This document shows, piece by piece, positions 32,034 through 44,785 of a stretch of DNA of 64,000 nt. The notes beneath the pieces are model-generated. The model saw nothing but the letters and a program-made list of their open reading frames with translations, was not told the DNA's origin and did not search any database. Source of the DNA: Tribonema minus. Taxonomy: Eukaryota > Sar > Xanthophyceae > Tribonematales > Tribonemataceae. Where the stretch lies: positions 1,178,001-1,242,000 of the forward strand of contig JAFCMP010000035.1 in the NCBI GenBank assembly GCA_017506865.1, read 5' to 3'. Positions within the stretch are counted from its first letter, which is position 1. The number at the start of each line of letters is the position of its first letter. The position numbers and the translations under genes were made by a program.

Positions 32034-35000
32034 GGTGCCCCTGTTGCCACTGTTGCCACGGCCGCCGCGGCCGTAGCCGCCCCCGTAGCGGTTGTAGCTC
32101 CTGCCACCGCCAGCGCCACTTCCGCTTCCACCATCTGCAGAATCTCTGCCGCGCGGGCCCTGAAGCGAGGAGGCATCGCCGCTGTTGAAAGCACGTACGC
32201 GCGACCGGAGTGCCTGCCACGTCGTCTGGTTCGTAGGCGCAAATTTCTGCACCTGTGGGCGTTGTACTGCTGCCGCTGCCCAACCTGCGTGGTTGAATGC
32301 CTCCGAGCATGCGCTGAACAGGTGATCACCGCCGCAGTTGTAGCACCCCAGCGCGTTACCCCGCGCCCGCTCCGAGCTGGTGAATTTCTCCTCCACCACT
32401 GCCAACAGAGCCATAGAGTTCAGTGTCACTGATTCACGCTGCTGCCTGCGCCTCCTGTCGCCTAGCGCGTAATCATTGGTGCCACCACCACTACTGCCGC
32501 CACTTAGACCGCTGGCGCCTCCGCCTGAGCCCGTGCTGAGTGTCTCCGGGTATATAGAGTAGCCGGCGGGTGCGCCGCTGGCGAGATGCTGCACGGAGCG
32601 GTGCGCCTTGAGCGCCTCAAGCGCCTGGTGCATGCTGTAGCGTGTGTGGCGGTTGATGATGTCCCGAATGTTGTCCTGCGCGGCAATCGTTGGGTATTGC
32701 CTGTTCACCAAGCCCGTAAGAGCTTGGACGCGTAGGTTGTCGTTTGTCGGGTCGATCATTGCGGACAGGTTGCACTTGGACTGCATGTAGTTGAGCGCAT
32801 CACGGAATGGCGTGTCTTTGCGCACCGCCACGCGTAACAGGTCCGCCGCAATGCGAGAAGGCTGACCTTGCTGGAAGTGCTCCCCCAGTTGTTCCATGAG
32901 CCACTTGTAGAGCTGCAGGTCTCTCGTGCCAGCCGCCACCCCCCGTGCGCCCTCCACGATCCATTGTTCTGCCTGCTCGCGCACCGTTGCTGCTGCAGGG
33001 TGCGAGCCCCGTAAGGCGACGCACAGGCCCATGGTGAAGGGGGCCAGCCATTCGCAACCAAAGTCGTCCTCCCTGTTGAGCACCTGCGGCAGCTTGGCCT
33101 TCTGGCGCGCGAGTGAGCAGGCGTGGCGCAGGTGCACCAGCAGTTGACTGCCAATCTGCCACACGACATACTCGTCGCTGCGGTTTACAGGCGCGAGGCC
33201 ATGGAACAGCTTGTCCAAGTCTGCCGGTACACGGCGCAGAGCCCAGCCATCACGATCAAAGTTGTCGTCGCGGCTGCCTCCACTGCCGCCACCACCAGCG
33301 TCACCTGCACCACCGCCGCCTCCACTGCCGCCGCCGCTGCCGCCGCCAGAGGCTGCGCCAACCGGTACACTGCCCCGGGGCGATCTAGAGGGGCCGCTGC
33401 CGCCTCCGCCGCCGCCGCCGCCGCGCCATCGCCGCCGCCGCCGCCTCCGGCGCCGCCGCTGCCTGCAGCGCCGCCGCTGCTGCCGGCGCCGCCGCTGCTG
33501 CCGGCGCCGCCGCTGCTGCCGGCGCTGCGGGCTGCGGCGCCAAAGTCGCTGCTGCCGCTGTCCGCGAGGGTGGCAGCAGGCAAGGCAGTTGGCGCAGCAG
33601 TCGTCGATGGCCTCTGCTGGGTAGCCGCTGCTTGCATAGTACCTGGGGCGGCCGCCATTGCGGCCGTTGGCGCCGCCGATAGGCCAGCGTTGGCCCTCCG
33701 TAGTTGCTGAGCCTCTGCCGTAGCTGCATCGCGCTGCATAGTAAGTGTCATCAGAGCCTGATGGAAGTAGCTCTGATCTGCTGCATGCTGCAGCTGCAGC
33801 TGAGCGTCGGGCTTCATAGTAGGCTGTGCTGTGGGTGCCAAAGTCGCATCCGACGAGTCAGCAGCGTAGCTGCTTGTTACACGTTCCAGTTGTTGACGCA
33901 GTGGCCGGGCGTCAGCGCCGCCAGCAGGAATGGTCGGCGCCGCCGATCCGCTCGGCGACACGTGCTTTCCAGGCCCAGCCAATGGTGCAGCGTATGGCGC
34001 AATAGGCGGTCGTGCCACGCTGCTGCTGCGGATCGTACTAAGCGGCACTGCCGGGCCGCTGGTGCTGAAGTCTGCTACTGACACGCTGTCCTCGGGAGCC
34101 ACACTGGGTGCTGCGCTGCCAAAGTTGCTACCCACAGAGTGGAAGGATGTCTCATACGCCGTTGTGGTACGACGCTGCGCATCAAGCATCGCAACTTTAG
34201 TGCCCACCTCAAGTAGCTGGCGCCGCATGTCCCCCACGCCCTCTGCAGCGTTGTTGTGCTGCCGCAGCAGATCCTCTTGCCGCGCGATCACCTCCTCCAT
34301 GCGCTTTTGCCCCTGCGCAACCTCCGCTGCCACTCCTGACAGGCGCTCACCCATGTGGATCAGCCGCAACTCCAGTCGCAACCCTCTCACCGACCTCCGC
34401 GATGCTCCCCGCGATGGCCGCCATGTCTCCTTGTATGACAGGAATCACATCCTGTACCAGCGCGTCCATGTCGCGCTGTGATGCTGCACCGCCTGCGATG
34501 GTGGGGCCACTCCCCATCTGCGCCAGTGCACTAGCGTGCTCCGCCAGCTGCATCTGGTGCCTGCGCAGCGATGTGTCGATACCGGGCAAGTTGTGCGTAA
34601 TTACCATGCACAGATCCTGCCCCATGAGAGAGGTGGTGTTGGCCACCCCTGCGAGCCCCCCTTTGAGGCTGGTTACCTCGGACTGCAGGAACTGCAACTC
34701 CATGTTGAGCTGCAAGTCCAAGTCCTCCTCGGCAGTCATATGCCCCACCGTCGCAGCTTCCTTTCGCTGCTCCTCCTGCTCCATTTCACGCTCCCTAGGA
34801 GAGGGCGCCGCGTCCATTGCGGGCCCAGATCCCATCGGGCGGATGACCAGGTGCTTCGGGTTGTCGGCGAGGGCGCCAAGAACTCCTGTGGGTCCAGAAG
34901 GCTTGCCGCCAGACTCGTGCCCCCAGTCGGCAGCAGCACTGTCTGCCCACTCCACCAAAGCGTGGTCAGCGACAGATACTGGACCTGAAGTGGTGTCGCT

Positions 35001-35333
35001 GCTCCCGATGGTGGACAAGTGGTGCGGAGCCGCCGCAGCTGCAGCGTCAGTTGCAGGCCCTGGCACAGGCTCTGTTCTCACTGCGCTGCCGCCTGCTAGC
35101 TCGTTCGCACTCTGGGCTGGTACGACTGCGCCACCAGCAGCGCCTCCAGCCTTGATCGCAACAGCATCGGCCAGTGATGCTGCGCGTCCCACGGACAAAC
35201 TCCGTGACCTCTGCACACGCCTCGGCTCCGGGTTGTGGCCATAGGGCAGCTTGGCCAACACAACTCCAGAGCTCCACGTTGCGCGAGAGTTTACTCCTGA
35301 TGCAGCACGCGCCGAGTCCTGCTCGTGCGCCAT
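32031..35333 (-). CDS. E1 gag region (one protein apparently split by two single-base shifts)
   Basis: ATG at 35331-35333, 60 nt after the 5' LTR; it ends at the TAG 32031-32033. The first part (to 34347) has no recognised domain. The middle part (33185-34390, next frame) contains a coiled coil (RMEEVIARQEDLLRQHNN). The last part (back in the first frame) has a gag capsid-like helical region and one zinc knuckle CYNCGGDHLFSAC (C-x2-C-x3-H-x4-C), followed by an RGG-like Gly/Arg tail. Neither the middle nor the last frame has an ATG at its start. Frame use suggests one extra base in the GGG at about 34382-34384 and one missing base in the GGC run near 33421-33427. They cancel, so the ends stay in frame with pol. 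They could be mutations, sequencing errors or programmed shifts. Confidence 0.75.
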
Positions 35334-35375
35334 CGTACCGCTATCGCCTGGTGGATTTGGTCAAAGGTCGTCTTT

Positions 35376-35391
35376 TCGTACTCGGGAACCA
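35376..35391 (-). promoter_or_regulatory. E1 primer-binding site candidate
   Basis: Two bases inside the 5' LTR the element reads TGGTTCCCGAGTACG. The leading TGG would pair with a tRNA CCA end. I cannot name the tRNA. Confidence 0.5.
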
Positions 35392-35393
35392 AC

Positions 35394-35600
35394 TGATGAA
35401 ACAACCAGTCTCCGTACTACACTTCAGCAAGTGCAGGGAACAATGCAGAGAAGACACCCACACACAACACAGCTGACCGAACTGTGCTATGTGTATTCTG
35501 GGGCTGCTGCTCTTGTCTGAGCCAAACAAACAACAACGAACAACTCGTAACTGCCAACCGTAACAGTTCCAGGTGACACCCCAACATCCAGTGTCACCAC
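35394..35600 (-). repeat. E1 5' LTR
   Basis: Mate of 22804-23010, with two mismatches. The gag ATG lies 60 nt downstream. Its promoter elements were not identified. Confidence 0.95.
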
Positions 35601-35605
35601 ATGTT
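35601..35605. repeat. Target-site duplication of E1, right
   Basis: ATGTT, matching 22799-22803. Confidence 0.85.
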
Positions 35606-38487
35606 CCTCAACAACTTGATTCGAAAAGAGTTTGTTACCGATATTATTGTAGTGTATTTGCATTTGGCGTTGACTCAAAATGCGCGTGTATATTATTCCG
35701 GTGACTTGTGATTTGATTATTGAATTTCACCTTGACTCAAGCGCACAATTTTGTGTGTGGATCATCTTTAAGTTTGTTTTCTCTTGCGAACACACTATAA
35801 GCACCAGGGTCGTCTTGCAGCCAATTTTGATGTTGCGGTACATCGTCGACTCAACACCGACTTTGAAATCATTAGCACAAAATCATCAAACATTATGCAT
35901 CACCAACTGCTATTATCAAAAACCAGCAGTCGTGCTAGCTGCGAGTCATGATCCAACTTCAACAAATGTGCCAACTTGTCGAAATTTTGTTCGTAGTCAC
36001 TGACAGTCACATCAACATGTGTAAATAATCTGATGCGTGCAGTCACGGTGAATCCATGTTTACATGACACATTGTACAGTGATACAATCATTACATATAC
36101 TACACACTGTGTCACCAGTTTAAATACAACGGCACATGTCAGCTTGAGTCACATTGACGCTGACTGTGAAGTTTATATGTCGCAGTTAGACCACAGAGTC
36201 TGTCAGTGACTCTGAGTTTACAACTGTTGTGACTAAGCCAGTACCTGTTGTCAGAGGGTACTGTTACAGTGAGTCACTCGAAAAATCAGTAATGCGCAGT
36301 ACGCGGCTTTATAGTTTCTTTTGCCTTTTTGCAAATTTCGATAAATCAAATGTATACATCATGAATGATTTCAAACTCTCATGTGTTACAACATTTTTAT
36401 TTACAAGTGAAGCATTGCCAATATTTCGATTGCACCATGCCGTATACAACATGTACGCTCCTATGAGCTGAGCTTGTGCACGCCTTTCCTGCTAGAAGCA
36501 CACACAAACACTCACCGCTATCAATGCTACCTACAAGCGGGACTCAGACGGGGCCTCCTCCAGTGCTGCCCCAGAGCTCACTTTAAGAGCTACGCCACTA
36601 GACTGGGCCAGGTGATAGTGAAATAGGACAGTAGTACCGGCCCAGTACACGCATACTAAGTACTAGTCTAGTACTCAGTCTGCATCCCTCGCCGACGTTC
36701 GGCAGCATATACCCATTGCGGCCGCCATCGCCCTTCTACAATCATTATGGTATATATTCATATGCCTCTATGTGCAGTTCCCAAGCGCCTCAGGACAACT
36801 TGATGCAGGCAGTAGGCCAGATCAACCTGTCAGCAGGATGACCGAGAAATGATTGTGAGGAAAACTCACAATCTAAACGTTCCTTGAAATGATGAATATG
36901 CAATATGCCTCTGCATCAAATTGTGCAGGTTCTCACAGCAATGCAAACACATCATCATTCAGCTCATCAAAATAATTCAAAACTTCCAGTAGTCAGCCTG
37001 CGACAGCCTGAGCTGTCTCACATCAACGCACTTCAACTTGAACATGACCAGGAAGCTTACGCATTGTCTGATGGGAACTCCCTTTCAACATGCATGGCAG
37101 CTGTTTCCAATCTGACTACCGTACCTGCGCGCCGGTGAAGTTGAGACTTGCCAATTGGTACATCTGATGACTCAATTGAATCTGATGAGGGAAGTTTCTG
37201 GAGAGTTGATAAACATTGACTCCCGTCGCAGTGGCGCTGCTGTAGGTCTACATGCAGACGACATGTGTTTCTGCACGTGAGTGGGCCCATTACCCCATGA
37301 GCACCATTTACCTGTATACTGCGGCATATGATCATCAGGATTTTGTCACACCTTGGCACATGCAAGTTAGCACCGTGGCGTCATGTACTCTTCCATTCAA
37401 ACGGATATAGCCTGCGAAACCTTTGATGGATGACTCATTCGGAATTTGCAGAGTCAGTTTTCAATCAAGGCTGCCCACAATCATCATGAAACAGCATATC
37501 ACACTCCAGATGGCCAGGACTTGAAGTTCCCAAACTGAAGTTGATGTGCCACTGGGAATGAGGCTGACTCAGGAAGGTCTGCTTTGAAAGGGGCGGTCAC
37601 TCTGACAGACGCAATGGTACTGTATAGGTAGTACATGAAGCATCACGTTCCAAATCCCAAACCAACAGTGCCACATGCACAGTGTGCGCCATGGGTGCTT
37701 GTGCAGGCTACCAGCGATAACATGTGCTGAAGGTGCTCCAGCTGCCTCTTCAAGTTCGTGCAGAGGCAGTGTCCATCTCCCTCTCATCATCAGCTGCGCC
37801 CTGCAGCAGTTGTATATGTTCAAGTTGCCAAAGCCCTGAACACGCATTGCAGAAGAATCAGCAATCAGTCCCTAGAAGTGTGATGCATGTACGGCTGGTG
37901 AAGGCAATGTGAACATGAGGATGCCATATGGACTAGTTGTAAAAGTCAGACACCATGCATGACGATAATCTGCAAAAGCTAGTTAGTCCCAGTTGCAGAT
38001 TTCGGCGATAAAGGAGACCTGAAGCAGTTGGAGCGTCACGGTTTAACATACTGCTGATGCCACAGCAGTGCCCGGTGCATAAAGACACCAAAGAGCACAA
38101 GCAGTCTACACCATATGCTTGTACTACGTGTGTCATGATGGATGCAGCGGTGATGTCAAGATTACAGCTGCCAGTGTGTGTCTGGAATCAGCACTTTCAA
38201 AGTTTGACTACAGTAACTGTGCGTGACGCCGCTTTAACTCAGAGTTGCAAGCCAGTAACTCTGGCATTCGTCACGACATTTCGCACTATGAATCATATAG
38301 AAGGTATATCTACAGAGGCAGTGTGGGAGATTACAACTTATTGAACGTGCTTTGAACGCAGAGTAAATGAAACTGCAATAACTCGGCAAAGTTGACGCTG
38401 CCAGTGAGATAAGAAGTTCCCTGACAAAAACATATATGTTTGTAGGTCTTCACGCAGTTATTCCAAAGTTGGGTGTTGTGTATATGA
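35606..38487. other. AT-richer intergenic stretch, no gene seen
   Basis: Short frames only (for example 36905-37138 and 37569-37847), none with a motif or splice partner. It is the continuation of the spacer into which E1 inserted. Confidence 0.5.
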
Positions 38488-41400
38488 CTCCTGCGCTCTG
38501 TAGAGCTTCATGGCGAGCTGGAGCTGCTCACGCGCACAGCGCTGGCCTTCTGCCGCCGCAGCGCCGCCCGCGCGTGCGCGCGTCGCGCTAGGTCCATGAC
38601 GGAGGCGGCGGTGGCAGTCCGGGAGCGCGCGGCGGCGACGGCGCGGCAGCCGGGCGGCGTCGGGCGCGCCGCGCGGCTGCTGGCGGAGGGTGCTGACACA
38701 TCTGCCCCCCGCGACTCCGCTACCTTGCATAAACTGCAGGGTAAGCACCCAGCTGGCGATGCGTCTACGAAGCTGGATGCCGCGGCATCGCGGGCGCGCA
38801 GCTCGGTGGCGGCGGCGGCGCTGGCGGCGCCGGCACCACTCAACTGCGCTTCGATCACGGCGGACGGGCTACGTGAGGCCATCCTCGCCGCCAACCCTGG
38901 CTCGGCCGCCGGTCCCTCTGGGCTGCGCAACTCCCACCTCCAGCAGTGCGTCCGGCACACGGCGCACACGTCAAGGCGCATGGTGGACTGGCTCCTTGAG
39001 CTGCTGGCGTCACGGTGGCTGGGTACCACGGCGAACTCCACCCCCGCCGCGCTGCCCGCCCCCTTTTGGCGCCTCCACGCAGCCGCGCGCCTCAGCGCTG
39101 TGGGCGAGAAGGCGCGCCCCATCGCGTGCGGCGACACCATCCGCCGCCTGTTCGCCCGCACCTTCTGCACGGACACCCGAGACCGCGTCTCCGCGCTGCT
39201 AGAACCCATTGGCCAGTTTGGGGTCGGCACGCGGGGGGGCGCGGAGCGGGTGGCGCTCATGGCGCAGCTCACGCATGAGTACGGCGGCGTGCTCCTTGCC
39301 ATTCACGGCAGTAATGCCTTCAACGCGCTGTCGCGCTCGGCAGTCCTCACTGCGGTGGCCGAGCATCTGCCTGGCCTGTACGGCTACGTCGAGCACATCT
39401 ACGGCCCCGGGCGGGCCCCTTGGCTACAATTTGGCCTAGATGGGCACGCCGACGCCGCCATCATCCTCTCCCAACAGGGCGTGCAGCAGGGCGACCCATT
39501 GGGGCCGCTGCTGTTCGGGCTGGCACTGCGCGGCACCATGGTGGCTGCCCGCGTTAAGTTCCCGCAGCTGGCGCTTCCGGGCTACCTCGATGACCTCACC
39601 ATCATGACGCCCAGCTGTGACGCGCCAGTGCTCGGCCACGTTGGCCGCGCGTTCTGCTTCATACAACAGGCGCTGAGCGAACTAAACATTCAGGTCAACG
39701 TCACGAAATTCGCGGCGCTGGTGCCGGCCTCAGGCGGCGCTCGCGAGCGCGCCGCCGCCGTCTTCGCTGCCGCCAATGTCCCCGTACCAGTATGTGACGA
39801 CGGCATCACGCTGATGGGGGTGCCAATTGGCACCGCGTACTTCGTGCGCGCACACATAGCGGCGACCCTTCGTGCCCCCGGCACCGACCGCCTGGTGGCG
39901 GAGCTGGTGCAGATGGAGGATGTGCAGGCTGCCTTCTCGATTGTGCGTCTTGCTGTCCCCGCCCGCGCAGGGCATGTCGCGCGCAACACGGCGCCATCCC
40001 TCACGCACGAGGAGCTACGGCGCTTCGACGCCATCACGCTAGCGGCCGTGGCTGCGCTGGCGCAGGAGCCATCGGCAGGCCTTACGCCGCCGGCCCACGA
40101 GGGCGCGCCGGCGGCTGGTGACGATTGCCGCGGCCCGCCGGCGGTTGCGGCGGCGGCGGCACCGCCCTCTCTGTGGGCGGCGGCAGTGGCATGGGTACGC
40201 GGCGCCGACTGGGGTGGCGAGGCCCCGGTGACGCTACTAGCACATCAGCAGGTACGCGTGCATCTGCGGCTGGGGAGCGGTGGCTTTGGCGTGCTGGGCG
40301 CGGCGCTGTGTGCATGTGCCGCATTTGCTGCACGTACCCTCGAGTGCATGGGACCGGCACTGGCGGCGTTTCCAGTGGCGGCACGCAGCCGCGTCCTGGA
40401 GCACGCCCGCTACGGCTTCACCTTCACTCAGATAGCTACCTGCCTGCAGCAGCTGCGCAGCGGCAGCGATGATGCCGCAGCGGCCCTCGCACTGCTCCTG
40501 CCCTCGGTCTGGTACTAGGACTGGCGCCAAGACGACGGCGCATGGCGGGCACTGCGCGATCTGCTGCAACGGGCAGGCGGAGCTGCGGGGCTGGGCATGC
40601 GGACTCGCGCCGGCGCGCGCCGCGCTGCGCCCGCGGCGGCACGCGAGCCAGGCTCTGCCCAGGCCCCGCCGGCCGCCGTGCTGCCGCGGCGTCAAGCCGC
40701 GCTATCACGGGTGCTAGACGCAGCGCTCGCCGCCACGCAGCTGCGCCGGCTCGAAGCAGCAAATGCGTTGGAAGCAGTCACGGCGTGGCGCAGCGGCGCC
40801 TCTAAGGGGGCCATGGGTTTCTTGGCGCAACTGCCGAGCACTGACCCAGCGGAGACCATGTCGCCGCCAGAATTCCGCGAGACGCTGCGGCGCCACCTGG
40901 GCGTGGAGCGCCCCGCCTCCGCTGCGGCGCGGTGCCCCAAGTGCCATGAACCAGTGGACTCAGGTGCCCACCTGCGCCGCTGCACACAAGGGCTTAACGT
41001 CACGCGACACAACTTGCTTGCAGACGCGCTCTTTCAGCTGCTCAAGCAGGTGGCCCACCTCCGCGGTCTCGACCGGGACACCCTTGCCCCGTTCCGCCGC
41101 TGCGCGGCGCGCCACGGGTTCAACAAGTTCATGGACATCGTCTTCGGCAGCAACCAGATCTGCTTCCCAGTCCCTGAAGTGCAGCCGAGCGCCGACGCGG
41201 TAGCGGCAGGCCGGTGCACTAAACTGCGCGGCGGCTTTGAAGTAGCTTGTTGCGTAGACGTCACCATACGTGACAGCTCATGTCCCTCCCGCCTCCGTCA
41301 GGCTCAGGGGGGCGCGCGCGATGTGCAGCTTGAGTCGGCTTCGCAGGAAAAGATAGACACATACGTAGTCTCAGGGGCCCTGGACCCCACTACACACACC

Positions 41401-41689
41401 CTATTTCCGCAGCCTTTGACCACTTCGGCGCTATGTCATGCGACACCCAAGCGCTGCTACACGCACTCGCCGAGCAGAGCTCGCAGGGCAGCTACAATCT
41501 CGCACAGCGCGTTGCCTTCTGGCGCCGCCGCACCTCCCTCGCGCTACAGCGCGTGCTCACACGTGTCGTGATCGACAACTGGAACGCGGTCATTGCACCT
41601 GATGGCGACGTCAGCGCTTACCGCCGGATCGCACTGTTGCAAGTGCCGCGGCCCTCGCCGGCCAGCGCCGAACCGCCGGCCCCTCCGTA
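38488..41689 (+). pseudogene. RLE-type non-LTR retrotransposon, reverse transcriptase plus endonuclease, inactivated
   Basis: A 5'-truncated polyprotein that starts mid-protein at about 38488. The RT palm motifs include GVQQGDPLGPLLFGLAL and the catalytic LPGYLDDLTIM. At motif A the sequence is LLAIHGSNAFNAL, where the family has Asp in place of His, so a metal-binding residue is lost. After the RT come a TAG at 40516-40518 in the same frame, a knuckle CPKCHEPVDSGAHLRRC, and the endonuclease-like FMDIVFG and CCVDVTI. Near 41408 the frame shifts, and the C-terminus (SLALQRVLTRVVIDNWNAVI) continues in another frame to a TAG at 41688-41690. Its domain order matches the family at 11869-13110, but its 3' end is different, so it is a second family. 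Confidence 0.85.
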
Positions 41690-41851
41690 GATTTAGTTGT
41701 TGCCCGGTTTATCGTGCGCTCAACCCATGCGGTCCAGGACATAATATACAACTTCAATACCAGTTCTGCCCTGGAGACTTTACTACTGGACAAGGGCCTC
41801 GGTTGCTTCTTGGCTTTCAGGGTCGCGGATGAGCGGAGCGGATCTTATACT

Positions 41852-42263
41852 GTACTTTGAAGTTGGTATTACATGTATATATTGCCATCATGCTGATTGA
41901 GCGTTTGCGGTTTGCGGATCTGCGAGGCAGGTGCTTTTCAATTGCCCCCCCCCCCTCCCCCCCCCCTTCCCCCACAATTTATAGTACTTTGAGGTATTAC
42001 ATGTATATATTGTCATCATGCTCATTGAGCGTTTGAGGTTTGCGGCTCTGTGAGGCAGGTGCTTTTCAGTTGCCCCCCCCCCCTTCCCCCCCCCTTCCCC
42101 CACAATTTATAGTACTTTGAGGTATTACATGTATATATTGTCATCATGCTCATTGAGCGTTTGAGGTTTGCGGCTCTGCGAGGCAGGTGCTTTTCAATTG
42201 CCCCCCCCCCTCCCTCCCCCCTTCCCCCACAATTTATAGTACTTTGAAGTACTTCATGTATAT
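41852..42263 (+). repeat. Tandem repeat, 127-133 bp unit, about 3.2 copies
   Basis: Units 41852-41984, 41985-42111, 42112-42238 and a partial from 42239. Each starts GTACTTTGA, contains ATTACATGTATATATTG and a GAGCGTTTG(A/C)GGTTTGCGG segment, and ends in a C-rich tract followed by CACAATTTATA. Units 2 and 3 are nearly identical and unit 1 has diverged. The complementary strand has several G runs per unit. Confidence 0.95.
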
Positions 42264-44721
42264 ATCACAATTGTTGGGGTTTAATGGTGCAGGTCCTGGC
42301 TGTATTGGTTTGCTATTAACATAGAAGTACATAGCCAAATCCGGGATCTAGGGTTGCAAAAAAGCGTATTTTGAAGTTTATTTCTGAGTTCAAGTGCCCT
42401 TTTTGTGGCAGACTGTATGCTCGGAATTGAGCAGGCCCACTGCATGCCCCACAAATACGCCTTTCGTGCAGCATACTATCATGTTGAGGTTTGCTCAAGA
42501 CGTATTATTGATTGCCAAATACGCCCCAAATACGCCGTTTTTGTGTGGCCAAATACGTTTTCGTGCAATCCTACAAATCCCTGCTCCTGCTACTGAGGCG
42601 TGTTTGCCGCACACAGGTCGGGATTGTGGCTGTCAACACAGTCGCTCATCACTTCCAGTATATTCTGTTCAACTTCAAGTTGAAAGTACCTATCAGTGCG
42701 CAGCTGATCAGGTGCTAAATAAAGCCGCCCCCCTGTCTTCCCCCTCTCCACCCTCCTCCGAAGAAGCTTGACGCTTGCCCGCCTGTTTGTGCTCGTTGAC
42801 GGGCTCCAAGCGTTCCTGCTGGCGCATGTGCAAAAGCCGTGTCGGCGGCCGTGCACGTATGCCTTGAAGCTACATAGCAACAGGTAGTATGCGCGGTGGC
42901 AGCGTGCGCCTGTGTGTTTTAGCTGTGCAGCACGCAGCAGCACTAAGACCAGGCGTGGTGCAAATGTAATGCGCTTGAATTGCTTGTTTCATAAGCCGAT
43001 TTTCATTCATCATGCGTGCGAATTCATGCCTCGTGCTCTGTGTGTGTATGTCGTGCTTCATATGATATCAGAACCCCCCCACCATCCATTTGCACCATTT
43101 TTTGCAACCCCCACATGCAGCATTTACACCACCGTGTGCATGCCACGTTTTGAATGCAGTTTGTGGTACTGCACCTCGTCAACGTGTGTGTATCGGCTGT
43201 GCGCCGAGGCGTTGTCAGTACAACACAATGCAAAGACTGTGGTGCGTCAGTCACCAGATGTGTGTTGTGTAGCTGCTACCAATCGTTGTTGGAATTCCCG
43301 ACCCGCTCCTGCCTCTCCATCCAGTTGCCTGTTACGCCGTGAGAAGGGGTGTGCCCCCTAACTCCCCCATGGGTGCACTAGCACAAACAGGCCATCATGG
43401 CTTAGCACGTACAAGCAGAGCAAGGCGCATAATATCTCAGGCCACCAGCGGTTGTGTAACACGCGCGCTGGAGAATTGCGCATGTATATAATATTACGAA
43501 AACAATGGGTTAACCACTTGGGCAGGTAGGTGTGTTGTAGTCAGTACAACGCATCTCGGTACCTGTACACGCAGAGGCCCGAGTCGCCTCTACATAGACA
43601 CTGCACTGATAATGCTATATAAAGCGGTGTGGTGTCTAAAATGTACACGCCCAGCAGTGATCCTGCAAACACGCTGGTGTGCGCAGCTGCATGCAACAAC
43701 GGGGCTGAGAGAGCACTGCCATGTGCAAAGACACTGCTGTACGCGCCGGCGCCCCCATGAGTCAAGTGAAACCAGGTGCGCTGGTCAGACATGTCACTTG
43801 GCGCACAAAAGCGCTGGTGCGTTTTGCAGATATCAGCGTAATGCGCGCTGTACACAGCCCGATCGCTGGTGGGCGACAGCGCCGAGCCAGAGCATGCGCA
43901 GTCGTGCACACCTGCTGCTGATGTGTCCGGCGGCTGCACGCCATCGCCACGCCTGAACATATGCTTGTGCACCGACTGCCAGTGAGCAGCGCCTTATGCC
44001 GCACCTGCCAGTCGCAGACTCTCGGAGGGGCTGCTGCTCTTCGCGCGTATGCGCCGCCCTGTACTCCCGCCGCTTCTGCTGCTGCCGCAAGAGCTGCCGC
44101 CCCAAGCCGCTGCCTGCAACGCGCATACTGTGCCGTGCAGCACCGATGCTGTGCGCGGTTGCACAGGCACCGGTGCCGTCACCGAGCTTGCCGCACCAGT
44201 GCCGCTGCTTTTGTAGCACGCGCCGCCGCTGCAGTTGCGCGCTGGTGTCAGCGCTGTACTGCCAGTAGACAATGCTGCACGTGTGTGCAGCTGACATACA
44301 ACAATTGTGTGCGCCTCCATTGCGCGTGCATATTGGTTTTGCCGCTGCCACAGCTGCTGGCGCTGAGAGTGCGGCTGCAGTGCCCGGACGTCTACCAGGC
44401 GCAGTTGCAAGGGCTTTATGCAATCGTGCATGATTGCAAGCACACTTCATGCTCGTTAATGCGGATACTTTATGAATGGCTACAGATTATTGGTCGCAAT
44501 GTCATCATTTGAGTATACTCAAGCTGGAATGCCAAAGCTAGCATTTTGCCCTTCCTGTAACAAGTGTTTGATGACCAGAGCGGATGCGGGTAAGCCACAC
44601 CTGCTGCAAGGCACATCTGCGATGATGTGATGCGATGTTCCAGAAGCTATGGCGTACTGTAACACCTCTTGGGGAGTATGTTTCTGTATCTTGTATACTT
44701 CGAAGTAGGAACATGTTGAGT
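42264..44721. other. Intergenic stretch, no gene seen
   Basis: Open frames on both strands around 43541-44512 overlap one another and are Cys/Ser/His-rich, which is typical of spurious frames. The words AAATACGCC and CCAAATACG recur around 42460-42560. No promoter, RNA gene or motif was recognised. Confidence 0.45.
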
Positions 44722-44785
44722 CTCGCCAGGGCGAAAAAGCCTGATGGTAAATATCCAGCTTGCAACCAGCATCTACATGTATCCT
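44722..44785 (-). mobile_element. Decayed 3' end of the RLE family (copy F)
   Basis: TCTCGCCAGGGCGAAAAAGC, GATGGTAAATATCCAGCTTG and CATCTACATGT match, with small indels, the reverse complement of the 3' UTR of the copy at 11869-13110. An old stub. Confidence 0.55.

Larger units (their letters stand above)
22804..35600 (-). mobile_element. E1: complete Ty3/Gypsy LTR retrotransposon carrying a DNA methyltransferase
   Basis: A 12.8-kb element with 207-bp LTRs, target duplication, a primer-binding-site candidate, a polypurine tract, a gag region and one very long pol frame. Order in the transcript: LTR, gag (coiled coil, CCHC knuckle), in-frame TAG, Ala-rich repeats, aspartic protease, C5-cytosine methyltransferase, Ala-rich repeats, reverse transcriptase, RNase H, integrase with GPY module, chromodomain, LTR. 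The RT-RH-IN order and the chromodomain place it in the Ty3/Gypsy chromovirus-like group. The two LTRs differ at two of 207 positions, so the insertion is recent. Confidence 0.95.

Noticed and set aside
31147..32034. 295-aa plus-strand Ala-rich ORF opposite E1 pol
   Set aside because: Shadow of the Ala-rich repeats; the minus-strand frame carries the real domains.
40516..40518. Idea that TAG is reassigned to an amino acid, from in-frame TAGs in E1 and in the non-LTR element
   Set aside because: The SET-domain gene, the GPI-type exon and E1 pol itself all end in TAG at sensible places, and the non-LTR element is mutated elsewhere too. Readthrough (E1) and nonsense mutation (non-LTR) explain the cases better.
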